Counted from the stretch's first letter, positions 22,070 through 33,029 are shown. The stretch is DNA of 64,000 bases from Diacronema lutheri (GCA_019448385.1 JAGTXO010000021.1:186001-250000), one strand, 5' to 3'. Translations and numbers: made by a program. The notes: generated by a model not told the origin, from the sequence alone.

Positions 22070-22926
22070 ATGGTGGCGCGTGCGATCGCGCAGGCGATTT
22101 TGCCCCCTCTCACACCGTTCAACGTGGGAGTGACGGCGCTGCAGCTGGGCGGCGTGGTCGCGATGGGGATGTCCGAGCGCACGTCGCCCCTCGCGTACAG
22201 CAAGGTGTGTGCGCGCGCGCATGCGCGCTTTGTGCGCCCGCGCGCGCCGACCACGCCGCGTTGTGCGCCGTGCCGCCCCTTCCTGCGCAGTTTGCGGGCG
22301 CGGCGGGCAACGTGCCCTCGCGCCTCGGCATGCTCATCATCTACGCGCTCGGCCTCGTTGCCTCCATCGCGTCGCTGATCAGCGCGTGCCGCGAGCCAAG
22401 CTGCCCGCGCGCGGCGCTCGTCGGCACGATGCTCACGGCGCACTACCTCAAGCGCGAGCTCGAGGTTTTTTTCGTACACCGGTACTCCGGCAAGATCGAC
22501 CTGGCCACGTCGTGCGCCATCTCGCTCAGCTACGGCCTCGCGACCGTCGGCATCATGCACTACAGTGCGCGCGAGCGCGCGCTCGGGCGGGTGGCGATTG
22601 CGGGCGCGGTGCTCTTTGGCGTCGGCGCGGCGGGCAACGCGTGGCACCACTGGCTGCTCGCGGCGCTGCGCTCGGGCAACAGGACGGCGTACGCGGTGCC
22701 GCGCGGCGCCCTCTTCGGCCTCGTCGCATGCCCGCACTATCTCATGGAGCTCGTCGCGTGGCTCGGCATTGCAATGGCATCCTCGTCCCTCTTCGCGTAC
22801 CTGAATTTCGCATCGATGAGCGCGTACCTGATGGGGCGCGCGATTTCGACGCGCGACTGGTACCGGCGCAAGTTTGGCGACGAGTATCCGGCTGCGCGCA
22901 AGGCGCTCGTGCCCTACGTCTTCTGA
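22070..22926 (+). CDS. Steroid 5-alpha-reductase family enzyme (3-oxo-5-alpha-steroid 4-dehydrogenase C-terminal domain)
   Basis: Exons 22070..22204 and 22291..22926 with an 86-bp GT-AG intron (AAG|GTGTGT...GCGCAG|TTT), 256 residues. The C-terminal half carries the family pattern: YLKRELEVFFVHRYSGK, AYAVPRGALFGLVACPHYLM, ELVAWLGIAMAS and DWYRRKFGDEYPAARKALVP, ending YVF. Several hydrophobic helices suggest ER membrane location. The family includes SRD5A/DET2, polyprenol reductase and the trans-2-enoyl-CoA reductase TECR; VACPHYLMELVAWLG is somewhat TECR-like, but the ubiquitin-like N-domain of TECR is missing. Substrate cannot be fixed from sequence. Confidence 0.85.
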
Positions 22927-23092
22927 CGATCGTGTCTGGCGCTCGTGGACGTGACGCCAAACCTCCGCGTCATGACGCGTCACAGCCCATCCGCCGGCCC
23001 GGCCGCCCTTCCCTCGCGGGCTATGCAGGTGCGGAGTGCGCCGCGGCGAGCAAACCATGAAACAGGCGCTGGAAAAGAAAGGCGCACTGCGG

Positions 23093-24589
23093 TCACGCGC
23101 CCTGATCGCCCCACGCGACGTACTTGTACTCGAGGAACTCCTCGAGCCCCAGGCGGTGGCCTTCGCGGCCGAGGCCCGACTCCTTGACGCCGCCAAACGG
23201 CGCGACCTCGGTCGAGATGATGCCCTCGTTCACGCCGACCATCCCCACCTCGAGCGCCTCGGCGAAGCGCCACATGCGCCGCATGTCGCGCGTGCAAAAG
23301 TAACCGGCGAGGCCGCTCGTGCTGTCGTTCGCGAGCGCAAGCGCCTCCGCCTCGCTCGAGAAGCTGGCGATCGCGACGAGCGGGCCGAAGGTCTCCTCAC
23401 GCCACAGCTCCATCCTCGGGCTCACCCCGTCGACTATCGTCGGCGCGCAGAACGGCGCGCCCTCCGTCTCCGCGCCGGCCGCAAGCAACGGCGTCAGCCG
23501 CTCGTCCGACACGCCGCCGCACCGGACCGTCGCGCCCTTTGCGACGCAGTCGTCCAGGTGCGCGTGAAACTTGGCGGCGCCGGCGGCGCTGATGAGCGGG
23601 CCCATCGTCACGCCCTCATCCAGCCCGTGCCCGAGCACCTCGCCGCCGAGCAGCGGCAGCAGCCGCGAGATGAGCTCCTGCCTCACGGCGTTGTGCACGA
23701 GCACGCGGTTCGTCGCAACGCACGCCTGCCCGGCGTTGCGCAGCTTGGAGGCGGCGAGCGCGCGCGCGGCGACGTCAAGGTCGGCGTCCTCGAACACAAC
23801 GAACGGCGCGTTCCCGCCCAGCTCGAGCGCGAGCTTCTTGACGGTCGGCGCGCACTGCGCGAAGAGCTTGCGCCCGACCGCGGTCGAGCCGGTGAAAGAC
23901 AAAAGACGCACGCGCGCATCAATACACATGGCGGCGCCGACCTCGGGCGAGTTGGCGCGCGAGCAGGGGAGGACGCTGAACACGCCCGGCGGCACGCCCG
24001 CCTCGAGCGCGAGTTGCTCGAGCGCGAGCGCCGAGAGCGGTGTCGCCTCGGCCGGCTTGACGACCGCCGTGCAGCCCGCCGCGAGCGCCGGCGCCACCTT
24101 GCGCGTGATCATCGCGTTGGGGAAGTTCCACGGCGTGATGGCGGCGACGACGCCGATCGGCTGCTTGAGCACAAGCAGCCGCCGGTCCGCCGACGGTGCC
24201 TGCAAAATCTCGCCGTTCACGCGCCGCGCCTCCTCGGCAAACCAGCGCACGAACGAGTTGCCGTAGGAAACCTCCTTGCGCGCCTCGACGAGCGCCTTGC
24301 CCGACTCGAGCGTCATGAGCTGCGCAAGCTCCTCCGTGCTCGCCGCAATGCGACGGTGCCACTCGTACAGCACGTCCGCGCGGCTGCCCGCCGGGCGCGA
24401 CCGCCAGTCGTGCAGCGCGCGGTGCGCGCGCTCGATCGCGTCCTTCGCGTCCGCAAACGTGCTGTCGGTGACGTGCGCGACGGCGCCGAGCGTCGGGCGC
24501 GCCGGATCGAGCACGCCGTACGCGCTCGGCCGCACGCCGATGCTCAGCCGCTGCAGCAGCGCGATCGTCGACGACGAGAGGCGCACCAT
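23093..24589 (-). CDS. ALDH5A1: Succinate-semialdehyde dehydrogenase (ALDH5 family)
   Basis: An intronless 498-residue aldehyde dehydrogenase from the ATG at 24589. Motifs in order: QPIGVVAAITPWNFPNAMIT, AGCTAVVKPAEATPLSALAL, FTGSTAVGRKLF, LELGGNAPFVVFEDADLD (catalytic Glu), NAGQACVATNRVLVH (nucleophile Cys near residue 290), EETFGPLVAIASF and APFGGVKESGLGREG. The VLKQPIGV, GQACVATNR and FGGVKESG variants are typical of NAD(P)-dependent succinate-semialdehyde dehydrogenase, the last step of the GABA shunt. No clear mitochondrial presequence is visible, so the location is open. The stop lies 166 bp from that of the reductase, tail to tail. Confidence 0.9.
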   Translation of the reverse strand: MVRLSSSTIALLQRLSIGVRPSAYGVLDPARPTLGAVAHVTDSTFADAKDAIERAHRALHDWRSRPAGSRADVLYEWHRRIAASTEELAQLMTLESGKALVEARKEVSYGNSFVRWFAEEARRVNGEILQAPSADRRLLVLKQPIGVVAAITPWNFPNAMITRKVAPALAAGCTAVVKPAEATPLSALALEQLALEAGVPPGVFSVLPCSRANSPEVGAAMCIDARVRLLSFTGSTAVGRKLFAQCAPTVKKLALELGGNAPFVVFEDADLDVAARALAASKLRNAGQACVATNRVLVHNAVRQELISRLLPLLGGEVLGHGLDEGVTMGPLISAAGAAKFHAHLDDCVAKGATVRCGGVSDERLTPLLAAGAETEGAPFCAPTIVDGVSPRMELWREETFGPLVAIASFSSEAEALALANDSTSGLAGYFCTRDMRRMWRFAEALEVGMVGVNEGIISTEVAPFGGVKESGLGREGHRLGLEEFLEYKYVAWGDQGA

Positions 24590-25119
24590 GTGCTCCGGCG
24601 GTCAGCCTCCGCCCCGTCGTCCGCCGCCACCCTCGCTGTCGCGCGGGAAGAACGATGTGGGCAGCGGACCAAAGCAAAACCCAGTTTTTAGACTGTTTTG
24701 AGTGTTTTACGTTCCACGCGTTGGGTTGGACCCACAGCCGAGCGGGCAACTTTCGCATCGGAGGGCGCGCCGGCGGGTGCGCCGGTGCGCGCGCCGGCCG
24801 CGCTCGACGCTTCGAGCGCATCGGACGGTGATGCTCATGACGGCGACGGCGCGTTTCTGCAAGGTGCGCATGCTAGGCGGCCCGGCGACCGCGGGCGGCG
24901 CATCACCCCGCAGCTCGTGTGGGTATACAAGCGAGACGTGAGTTCGGATGGACGGCCAAGTACATCGCCGAGGTCAATCAGACTTTCGCCCCCCCACCTC
25001 CCCCCCCCCCCCCCCTCCCCCACCCAGAACGTGGTCTGCTACAAAACGGTGCTCCAAGCGTTCCGGCGCTTGGATCAGACCGACAAGTCCACAAGTACGT
25101 GGACGCACAAGCACGTCGC
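24590..25119. other. Intergenic region with C-rich tract
   Basis: Upstream of the dehydrogenase and downstream of the MFS gene, both on the minus strand. It contains a C16 run (25000-25015) inside a longer C-rich stretch and, near 24690, AT-richer DNA that could be promoter sequence. No gene seen. Confidence 0.5.
25000..25015. repeat. Homopolymer of 16 C
   Basis: C16 within a longer polypyrimidine stretch (24987-25023) interrupted only by single A and T residues. Confidence 0.9.
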
Positions 25120-26604
25120 CTACCTCTCGCTCCCGCCATTTTCGGACGTGGCGCGCTCGAGAAGCGGCGCGCTCAGCTCAGCGACGGCGCATCCCAGCGG
25201 CAACGCGCCGCCCGCCGCTCGCGGCGCGCGCGCCGAGCCCGCCGCCGGTGGGTCCGGGAACGCCGCATACTCGAATGGGTCCTCCGAGCCCGCCGCCGCG
25301 CGCGGCGCGCCATGCGTTCTCACGGCGGCAAACACAACGGCACCAACGGCGGTGAGCGCAAGCAGGATGGCGCCGGTGAGCGACGTGGCCTCGGCGAAGC
25401 CGAGCGCCGAGACGGCCGCCGAGCCGTACAGCGGGCCGACGAGCGCGCCGGCCGTCCACGCGAGCGCGATGGCGCCGCCGAGCACGTCGGAGCACTGCGC
25501 GGTCTCGTAGCCCGCCGCGTGCGCGACGTCGAGCATGACGGGCAAGCAGCACGTGAGCGTGCTCGCGCCGACGCCGAGCACGACGAGCGCGCCAACGAGC
25601 AGCGCCTCCGACGCGCGCAGCGCCGGCAGCCACGGGCTCGGCCCAAGAAGCAAATAGGACAGGGCGGTGAGGCACATGCCGCCGACGAGCGTGCGAAAGT
25701 TACCGGCGCGCGCGCCGAGCGCGCCGGCGGCGGGCGCGAGCGCGGCGTACGCGAGCGTCGGCGCGGTGAACGTCAGCCCGATCGCGCCGGGCGCGAGGCC
25801 GAAAGCGCGCCGCTCGTGCGGCGCAAGGGTCGGGTCGAGGATGGACAGAGCGGCCCCGAGGGCACACAGCAGGCACGTGGGCACACAGACGCCGGGCCTG
25901 CGGAGGAGCTCGAGCATGTGCACGGGCTGCGCGTCGCCCTCCGCCGGTTTGCACGCGCCGGGCGCGCGCAGCGTCGCGAGCACGAGCAGCCCGAGCGCGG
26001 CGAGCGCGCCGGATGACGCGAGGAACGGGAGCGCAAAGCCGCCGCGCTGGAAGAGAAGGCCGCCGAGCGCGGGGCCGACCATCAGGCCGATGCCACGCGC
26101 GCTCTCTTGGATGCCCACCCACGTGCCCACGCGCTCGGGCGCGCAGCTGCGCATGAGCATCGACGTCGTCGCGACCTCGTAGGTCGTCGTCACGAGCCCC
26201 TGCACGAGCCGGATCGCGAGCGTCGCGCCGAAGAAGCGCGCGGGCGAGCGGAGCGCAGCCGTCGGCGCGAAGAGGGCGGTGAGCGCCGCCTGCAGCAGCA
26301 CGCAGCCCGAGAGCAGCGCGCGTGGGCTCGTGCTCCGGCTGATGCGCGTTGCGACCGGCACCCACACGAGCCCCGCCCACATGAAGGAGCTGAAGACGAC
26401 GCCCGTGCTCGCCTGCGAGAGGCCGACGTCGAGCGCGTGCTGCGGGAAGAAGGGCGCGAGCGACGAGAACGTTGCGTCGCATACACCGCACGTCGCGATG
26501 AGCAGCCATACCGTCAGCCCGCCCTCGCGGACTAATGTCGAGCGGCCGGAGGCGGCCGCCCGCCCTCGCGTGGGCTCGTGCTGCGGGAAGCCGGCCGCCT
26601 CCAT
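25120..26604 (-). CDS. Major facilitator superfamily transporter, SLC18B1-like
   Basis: 494 residues, intronless, start chosen at MEAAGFPQHEPTRGRA (26604), just before the first membrane helix. Typical MFS features: GVCDATFSSLAPFFPQHALD in helix 1, SSFMWAGLVWVPVATRIS, RLVQGLVTTTYEVATTSML, GIQESARGIGLMVGPALGG and, in the second half, GLAPGAIGLTFTAPTLAYA. About 12 hydrophobic segments can be followed. The overall pattern recalls SLC18B1 and vesicular amine transporter-like proteins, so polyamines or monoamines are possible substrates by family. The C-terminal tail includes EDPFEYAAFPDPP and is cytosolic by topology. Confidence 0.85.
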   Translation of the reverse strand: MEAAGFPQHEPTRGRAAASGRSTLVREGGLTVWLLIATCGVCDATFSSLAPFFPQHALDVGLSQASTGVVFSSFMWAGLVWVPVATRISRSTSPRALLSGCVLLQAALTALFAPTAALRSPARFFGATLAIRLVQGLVTTTYEVATTSMLMRSCAPERVGTWVGIQESARGIGLMVGPALGGLLFQRGGFALPFLASSGALAALGLLVLATLRAPGACKPAEGDAQPVHMLELLRRPGVCVPTCLLCALGAALSILDPTLAPHERRAFGLAPGAIGLTFTAPTLAYAALAPAAGALGARAGNFRTLVGGMCLTALSYLLLGPSPWLPALRASEALLVGALVVLGVGASTLTCCLPVMLDVAHAAGYETAQCSDVLGGAIALAWTAGALVGPLYGSAAVSALGFAEATSLTGAILLALTAVGAVVFAAVRTHGAPRAAAGSEDPFEYAAFPDPPAAGSARAPRAAGGALPLGCAVAELSAPLLERATSENGGSER

Positions 26605-26959
26605 TTTGGGGCGAACGGAGCGCAGGCGGTTCGAGCATTCTGGTATGGGAGCCGCCCGACAATCTCCTGCACCCTCGGCGCGGAGTTGCCGTGGATCGCG
26701 GCGGTAATGGCGGTGGCACGCTTGCAGCGTGAGCGCGCGCAGGTGCATGCCGCGCCGCGCGCCCATCGCGCCGCCCGCCAGCCGTGCTGGCTGCGACGTT
26801 CGGCCCGGGCCGAGGGCCCGCGAGACACGAGGCGCGTTCGAAGGCCGACTCCCGTGTTTTGGTGACAGCGCCGTAGGGCTCCTACCGTCACACGTCCCGA
26901 ACTGAACGCGCGCACGGGCGACGCGCAGCCGCGCGCAGCCGGCCGCGGCGCGCGGCGCG
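26605..26959. other. Divergent intergenic region
   Basis: Separates the MFS start from the DRG-like remnant on the opposite strand. A shadow frame is open but no motif is visible. Confidence 0.4.
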
Positions 26960-27112
26960 ATGGGCGGCGGGACGATCCTCGAGCGGATCAAGGAGATCGA
27001 GCTCGAGATCGCCCGCACGCAGAAGGAGAAGGTCACGACCATGCATCTCCCTCGCTGCTCGAGCCCGCGCCAGGCGCGAGCGGCGGCGGCGGCGACGGCT
27101 TTGCGAGCCGGT

Positions 27113-27156
<44 letters not shown>

Positions 27157-27455
27157 GTCCACCATCCTCTCCGAATTTACGACGACCAAGTCGGAAATCG
27201 CGTCATCACGGGCGTGCTCACGCACCGCGGGTGCAAGGTCCAGGTGCTCGACCTGCTCGGGATCATCGAGGGGGCGTCTCAGGGCAAGGGCCGTGGCCGG
27301 CAGGTCATCGCCGTCGCCAAGTCGGCCGACATGGTGCTGATGGTCCTCGACGCATCGTCGGGCAAGTCCGAGGAGCAGCGGCGGCTCCTCGAGCACGAGC
27401 TCGAGGTGTGTGGCCTTCGGCTCAACAAGACGCCGCCCTATGTCACGTACAAGAG
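26960..27455 (+). pseudogene. Broken, truncated DRG-family GTPase copy
   Basis: From the ATG at 26960, [17 protein letters not shown] matches the N-terminus of DRG1/DRG2. In a second frame [17 protein letters not shown] recalls the Gly-rich linker. After a 42-G run the frame reads [15 protein letters not shown], then in a third frame [40 protein letters not shown] and [14 protein letters not shown]. At least two frame changes separate these pieces; the P-loop (GFPSVGKS) is missing; DLPG has become DLLG; everything after about residue 170 (G4, TGS domain) is gone. A pseudogene or partial duplication is most likely. A collapsed assembly over a real DRG gene is the alternative. Confidence 0.7.
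27114..27155. repeat. Homopolymer of 42 G
   Basis: An uninterrupted G42 run in the Gly-linker position of the DRG remnant. Such a run is biologically improbable to be stable and may mark an assembly artefact or collapsed gap. Confidence 0.9.
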
Positions 27456-27826
27456 CAAGGCCTTTCCTCACCGCCACGGCGCCCTCCATAGGGCAGGTGC
27501 GCGGGCCCGCGGAGGGCGCGCACCGGCGAGCCCGCGGAGGGCGCGGGCCAAGGCAATGCTGAGCCGTCCGAGGACGACGTCGTGGTTGGCCATGAGGTGC
27601 GGCATCAGCACAAGCATCGAGCATGACGCACGCCCGAATTAAAAGAGCGAGCGGCGGGCGGTGCGGACGAAGGCGAGGCAGCCCGCGAGGCCGTTGTTCG
27701 CGTCGGCAGCTCAGTCGCGGACGCGCTCCGTGGCCGCGCTCTCACCGGGGCGCTCGCGTGGTCGCGAGTCCTCGGCAGTGCAAAATTGGCTCGCCATCAA
27801 GCGCAGACCGAGGTCGCCAAGCAGGG
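27456..27826. other. Intergenic region with repeats
   Basis: Contains two copies of gcccgcggagggcgcg at about 27508 and 27531, and the left arm of a 15-bp inverted repeat. A plus frame reads GALAWSRVLGSAKLARHQAQ TEVAKQGYIGM without start or stop context; it may be another gene fragment. Confidence 0.4.
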
Positions 27827-27860
27827 CTACATCGGTATGCGCTCAATGGCGAGCCAATTT
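27783..27860. repeat. 15-bp perfect inverted repeat, 48-bp spacer
   Basis: aaattggctcgccat at 27783-27797 is the exact reverse complement of atggcgagccaattt at 27846-27860. The right arm lies inside the last codons of the GAF-like gene. It could form a hairpin at the 3' end of that transcript or mark a small mobile-element footprint. Confidence 0.8.
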
Positions 27861-29018
27861 CGATTTTTCCCTCGTCTGGCGCGACCCAGTCTCGCCGCAC
27901 CGCTGGCGGTCATCAGCGCGTCGAGGCACGCGAACGTTGCGAGCGCACGCGCGCCATCGTCGCCGCCGCGCGGCTGCGAGCGCACGACGGGCGATGGCTG
28001 CGGCTTCCCCTCGGCCGCGAGCAGCGGCCAGATCGCATTGGCCAGCGCGACGGCATGCGTGCCGACCACGACGGCCACGTCCGCGTCGAGCGGCGCAAAG
28101 TCGTAGCGCACGTGCGCGGCCGGGCGCGAGTCGTCCGTCGGCCGGTCGGCGACGAGCAGCCCGACCGGGCGCGGCGGCTCGCCGGACGGCGCGGCGACGG
28201 GCACGCAGAGGAGCACGACGAGCAGGCGCGGCGTGCCGCCAAGCAGCGTGCGCGCGGCCTCCGCCCCGTCGGCTCCGCTGCGCGCGGCCGCGGCGAGCAG
28301 CTCGGCCGCGCGCGTCGGGCCCAGCGCCATGCGCGCGTCCTTGCGCGCGCGTGCGCGCGCCGTGTACGCGGCGCAGGCGTCGTCGAGCACCGCCGCGCTG
28401 GGCGCGGTGCCAGTCGTCGCCCACGCGCGCAGCGCGTCGCGCACCCGCGTGACGATCGCCTGGTCGACTTCAGCCTCGCCGGCAGCGTGCGCCGGCGCAC
28501 ACGCCGGCGGTGCGGCCGCAGGCGCGAGCGCGGGCGCGCCGTCGGCGCCGTCGGCGCCGACGGCGCCGTCGGCGCGCCGCCACGCGAGCTTCGCCTCGAT
28601 CTGCTGCCGGACGGCGTGGCAGTGCCGGTCGATGCCGCGCGCGTCGTCGAGCGCGGCCAGCGCGCCCTCAGCGGCGGGACGGTCGCTCGCGTCCGCGACG
28701 GCCTGCACGCAGAGCAGCGCGGCCGCACGCGCGTTGCACGCGCTCTGCGGCTCGGGCGCGAGCGCGAGCTCGAGCGGCGGCGCGCCTCGCGCCGCGGCGA
28801 TCGCGCCCGTCAGCACGTCCAACCGCTGCACCAGCGCCCCGTGCGCGTCGCGCGGCGCGCCCGTCAACGTCGCGCGCGAGCGCGTCGCCACCAGGGGGGG
28901 GGGGGGGGGGCGACTCGTCGGCCCCTCGGCTCACTCGAGCCCTATGTAGCTCGATGAGATGCTCACGCATTTGCGCTTGAGCGGCCGCGTCCTCCCGCGT
29001 CTTTCCGGCCCTGTGCAT
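27827..29018 (-). CDS. GAF-like domain protein, frame interrupted at a 17-G run
   Basis: The long frame complement(27827..28891) encodes about 354 residues with balanced composition. LLVVLLCVPVAAPSGEPP, RPVGLLVADRPTDDSR and DFAPLDADVAVVVGTHAVAL resemble the C-terminal strands and helix of a GAF domain. Upstream, an ATG at 29018 opens MHRAGKTREDAAAQAQMREH in another frame; the two meet at a homopolymer (28894-28910), and removing one G would fuse them in frame. I treat this as one gene of roughly 396 residues with an indel in the homopolymer, real or artefactual. Function unknown; a ligand-sensing role would be only a guess from the fold. Confidence 0.5.
28894..28910. repeat. Homopolymer of 17 G at the frame break
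   Basis: On the minus strand it encodes prolines (ADESPPPPP). The coding frames on either side differ, and a length of 16 would restore continuity. Confidence 0.9.
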
Positions 29019-29643
29019 GCCCGCCGCTGAATCGCTCGAAGGCGTCGTACTCAGCAAGACGTCTGGTTTTTCGCCACGCCGCTGGTCGCTCGGCCGCCAG
29101 TGTAGGTCTGCGCGCGCGATGCAGGCCCCCGCCGGTGCGAGGCGAGAAGTGGTCGGCTGGCCGCATCAAGCTCGCGGCCGCTCGCCATCCCTCGCCGCTC
29201 TGCACGCGCGCGGGGGGTTGCAGTCGGGGTGGGTGCGCGTCGCACGCCGCACGAGCGCGCGCGCGCGGAAGGCGCGCGTGTGAGGCCGCGCGCCACGCTG
29301 GGTTGCGGCCGCGCTGGGCGGGGCGCGCGCTCGCCGAGCGTCACTCAGAGTGGGATCAACCAGTGTGTCTCGTCCGCGCAGGTGCTAGTCTGCTCTGAGA
29401 TTCGCAACGCGTGTTGCTCGTCACCGTGCGAATCGGGGCGCGCCGCGCGTCTCGCTGCCGCGCGCGCGTCGCCCTCACCTTACACGCCCGCCCTCACCTC
29501 TCCCCCTCGCCGGCCTCCCCCTCGGCCTCCATCCCGCACCCCTCCGCCGCCTCCCCCCATCGTTGGGGGTCCCCCGCCTGCGTCGTGGTTTCAGGTCCCT
29601 CCGCCGAGATTCTCGCGAAGAGCCCGATCGTGCCATCGACGCC
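29019..29643. promoter_or_regulatory. Divergent promoter region of the GAF-like gene and MON2
   Basis: 625 bp between opposite starts. The part next to MON2 (29470-29640) is a pyrimidine-rich strand with repeated tccccctc and ccctccgccg, a possible 5' UTR. No gene motif seen. Confidence 0.4.
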
Positions 29644-32600
29644 ATGACGCCCCGCGAGCGAGCGCTCACGTCCGCGCTGCAGACGCTCGAGGGCGAGCTG
29701 CGCGCCGTGTCGGTGGACGCGCGCAACCTGCGCGACACGGCTTCCAAGGAAGCCGCGGAGCGCGCGCTCGTCGCGCTCCGCGCGTCCGCCGACATTGCGG
29801 GCGGCGACGAGGAGGTCCAGCTGAGCGCGATGCTTGGCCGGCACGAGCTCATGCAGCAGCTCGTCATCATCCTCGGCTCGAAGCACGCGGCATTCGTTTC
29901 GACGGCGCTGCTCTGCCTGCAGCGCCTCTGCGCCGTCGCGCGCTTCGAGCCCGCCGCCGTCGCCGTTGCGGCCGGCGCGCTCGTCGAGCGCACGACTGGC
30001 CGCGAGCTGCCCGAGCCCGTGCAGCTCAAGCTGCTGCAGACGGCGCTGCACGTCGCCGCCGCGCCGGACGCGCCGGTCGACGACGCGCACGCGTGCGAGC
30101 TGCTGCGCGTCTGCACCGCGCTCCACGCCGCCAAGAGCGCCGCCGTCCGCTCGACCGCGCGCGCGGCCGTGCAGCAGCTCATCGGTTTCGTGCTCGACGC
30201 CGCGGACGCCGAGCGTCGCGCGGCCGAGCGGCCCACGGCCGGCGCCGGCGCGAGCGGCGGCGCGGCGACAAGCTCGGGCGCACACGGGGCCGACGAGGCG
30301 GGCGCGCCCGCGAGCGCGCCCGCCGCTGCCGACGCGGCCGGCGCCGCACCCGTCGCCGCGTCCGACGCCGTCGCGTTGCTCTCGCGCGCGCCGCGTGCGC
30401 GCGCCGCGCTCGCGCTGCTGCACGGCTGCTGCTACGCGCACGGCTGGGACGGCGCGGGCGCGCCGGTCGCTGACGCCGCCGAGTCGCCGAGCGCGCGTGC
30501 GATGCGCGCTGAACTCGGCGTCGTGCCGTACGCGCTCTGCTTGGAGGCGTTGTGCGCCGGCGTGCAGCAGCACCACGCGCTCTTCTCACGCTCGGCGCCG
30601 TTCGCGCGCGCGGGGCGCGAGGTGTGCGCGCTCGCAACCGCCGCGCTCTCCGACCCATCCGGCCGACGCGCGCCATGGGCCGCACAGCTGCGCATGACGC
30701 AGCTCGCCGCGTCGCTGCTCGTCGGGTACGCGTATGAAATGCCGGCCGAGTGCTGCGCGCTGCTCGAGAGCGCGATTCAGCTGTGCGCGCGGCCGGCGGG
30801 CGCGCCGCCGCTCGGCGCCGTCGGAGGCGCTGGCGGTGGTGCTGTTGGCGCTGACGAGCTGAGCGCGAACCGGCTGCGAGGCCTCGCGGCAGAGGTCCTC
30901 AGCTGTGTACTCCAGCAACCGCGGCTCGTCCTGTGGTACCTATGCGAGAATGGCGGTTGGTGCAAGGACGGCGACGAGGAGGAGCAGCCGCAGCAGCAGC
31001 AGCCGCAGCCGCAGCCGCCTCCGACGACGCCGGCGCGCGCGAGCGCGGCCGACGGAGGCCACGTGTCTCGCGCCGTCGACGCGCTGTGCGCGCTCGTGTG
31101 CGAGGCCGTGGCGGATGCGCGCGCGCGCGCGCCCGGCGCGGGCGGGCTGCTTGTCGCGCTCGACAGCGTTGAGCGCGCGCTCGTCTCGCAGACGGCCGCA
31201 TCGCAGGCGGCGCTGCAGGCGCGCGGCGCGGCGCCGCTCGCGGCCCTGCCGCGCGCGCGCTCGGCGGCCGGCGCGGACGGCGCGTGCAACGGCGCGTGCA
31301 ACGGCGCGTGTAACGGCGCGTGTAACGGCGCCGCGCCGAGCGAGCGGGCCGGCGCGTGTGAAGGCGCGGCGACGCCGCAGCGCGGCGGCGCGGGCGGCAC
31401 GCGCGCCGGTGGCCACGACAGCTTGCGCGCATGGCTCGCCGCCGCGCGCGTCGCCGGCGCGGCGGGTGGAGGCGGCGGCAGCGGCGCGGCGGCGGGCGCG
31501 GCGGCGGGCGCGGCGGCGGGCGCGGCGGCGGGCGCGGCGGGCGCGCCGCTCGGCTGCGCGTGTGGCGCGCTCTTCGCGCTGGGTGAGGGTGACGCCCAAC
31601 AACACGGCGCGCCGTTTGGCTCAAGCCACGACATGCTCGCGCGCGCGGCATCCGGCGTCGTCCTCAGCGCGCACGCGCTCGGCCACGTGCACGCGGCGCT
31701 CGACACGACGCACGGCACGCGCGCCGACGCGCGCGGCGGCGGCGCGGCGGCGGAGGCGGAGGGCGCGCTGCTCGCGCTGCAGCGCGCGAGCTGGCGTGGC
31801 CAGCAGCGCGCGCTCTGCTCGCTCGTGCGCACGCTCGCGCTCGACGAGGCCATCGCGCTTGCCCTCGGCGCGCTGAGCGTGGTTGGCACGGTCAGCTCGC
31901 GCCTCGGCATCGAGGAGGCGCGCGCGGGCGTCCTGCTCGAGCTCGACGCGCTGTGCCTGCCGGCGGCGGCGCGGCAGCACGTTGAGCTCGGCGCGGCGCT
32001 CGGCGTGCGCGTCCAGCCAGCGCGCGCCGGCTCGGGCTCCAGCGTGAACGGCGGCGGTGGGTTGCACGACGACGCGGGCGGCGGCGCGGCGGGCGCCGCC
32101 GCGTCAAGCCCACGCGCCGTTGGCGGCGGCGGCGGCGGCGGCGGTGGCGGTGGCGGTGGCGGCTTGCTCGGTGCGAGTGGCCTGCTTTCGCCAGCGCTTG
32201 CGCAGCTCGGCTTCGGCGGCGGCGCGGCAGGCGGCGGCGGCGGGCCCGCCGGCGCGCAGCCGCCGCAGTCGCCATCGTGCCGCGCTGCCGCGTCAGCCGC
32301 TGCGGCTGCGGCCTCGGCCGGCGGCGCCAGTGGAGTACCTGCGGGCGCGCAGCTGAGCAGCAAGAGCGTCCTCTGCCTGCGCTCTCTCTTCGCGCTCGCG
32401 CACGCGCTCGGCGCGCGGCTCGGCGCGCTGTGGGCGCCGCTGCTCCGCACGTGCGCGCAGCTTGACGCTCTGCTCGCGATCGCGGCGGTTGGGGATGGCG
32501 GCGGCGACGGCGACGACGACGGCGGGTCGGAAGGCGGCGGGCGGCCGCTGCGGCAGGAGCTGCGCGTGCTCTCCGCCGCGCTGCAGTCCGTCTTCACGTC

Positions 32601-32981
32601 GAGCGCCGCGCTGCCCGACGACGCCCTGTGCGACATGATGGCCGCCCTTGCGACCCAGTCGCTCCAGGCGCTCGCGCATGAGGCGACGGCGCGGCCGCGC
32701 GCGCCGTCGCCGCCCGGCGCGCTCGCGCCGCCCGCGCCGCGCGCCTTTGCGCTCCGCTCGCTCGTCCTCGCCGCCGAGTGCAACGCACGCCGTTGGCGTT
32801 TGACATGGCCGCTCGTAATCCAGCACCTCCTCCCCGCGGCAAATCACCCCACCGCGTCGCTGCGTGCCCTCGGCGTCGACTCGATGGTCCGGTTGGTCCT
32901 TGCGATCCTGCAGCACATGGCCGCCGCGCCCGACGTGCCCGGCGCGTCCGTGCCGTCGCGCGCGGCCGCCGCGCTCGCCGG

Positions 32982-33029
<48 letters not shown>

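Noticed and set aside
23036-24691. 551-codon plus frame opposite the aldehyde dehydrogenase
   Set aside because: Antisense shadow of a clear ALDH gene.
26960-27642. DRG as a functional gene with unusual introns
   Set aside because: No splice pattern removes the lesions: P-loop, G4 and TGS regions are absent.
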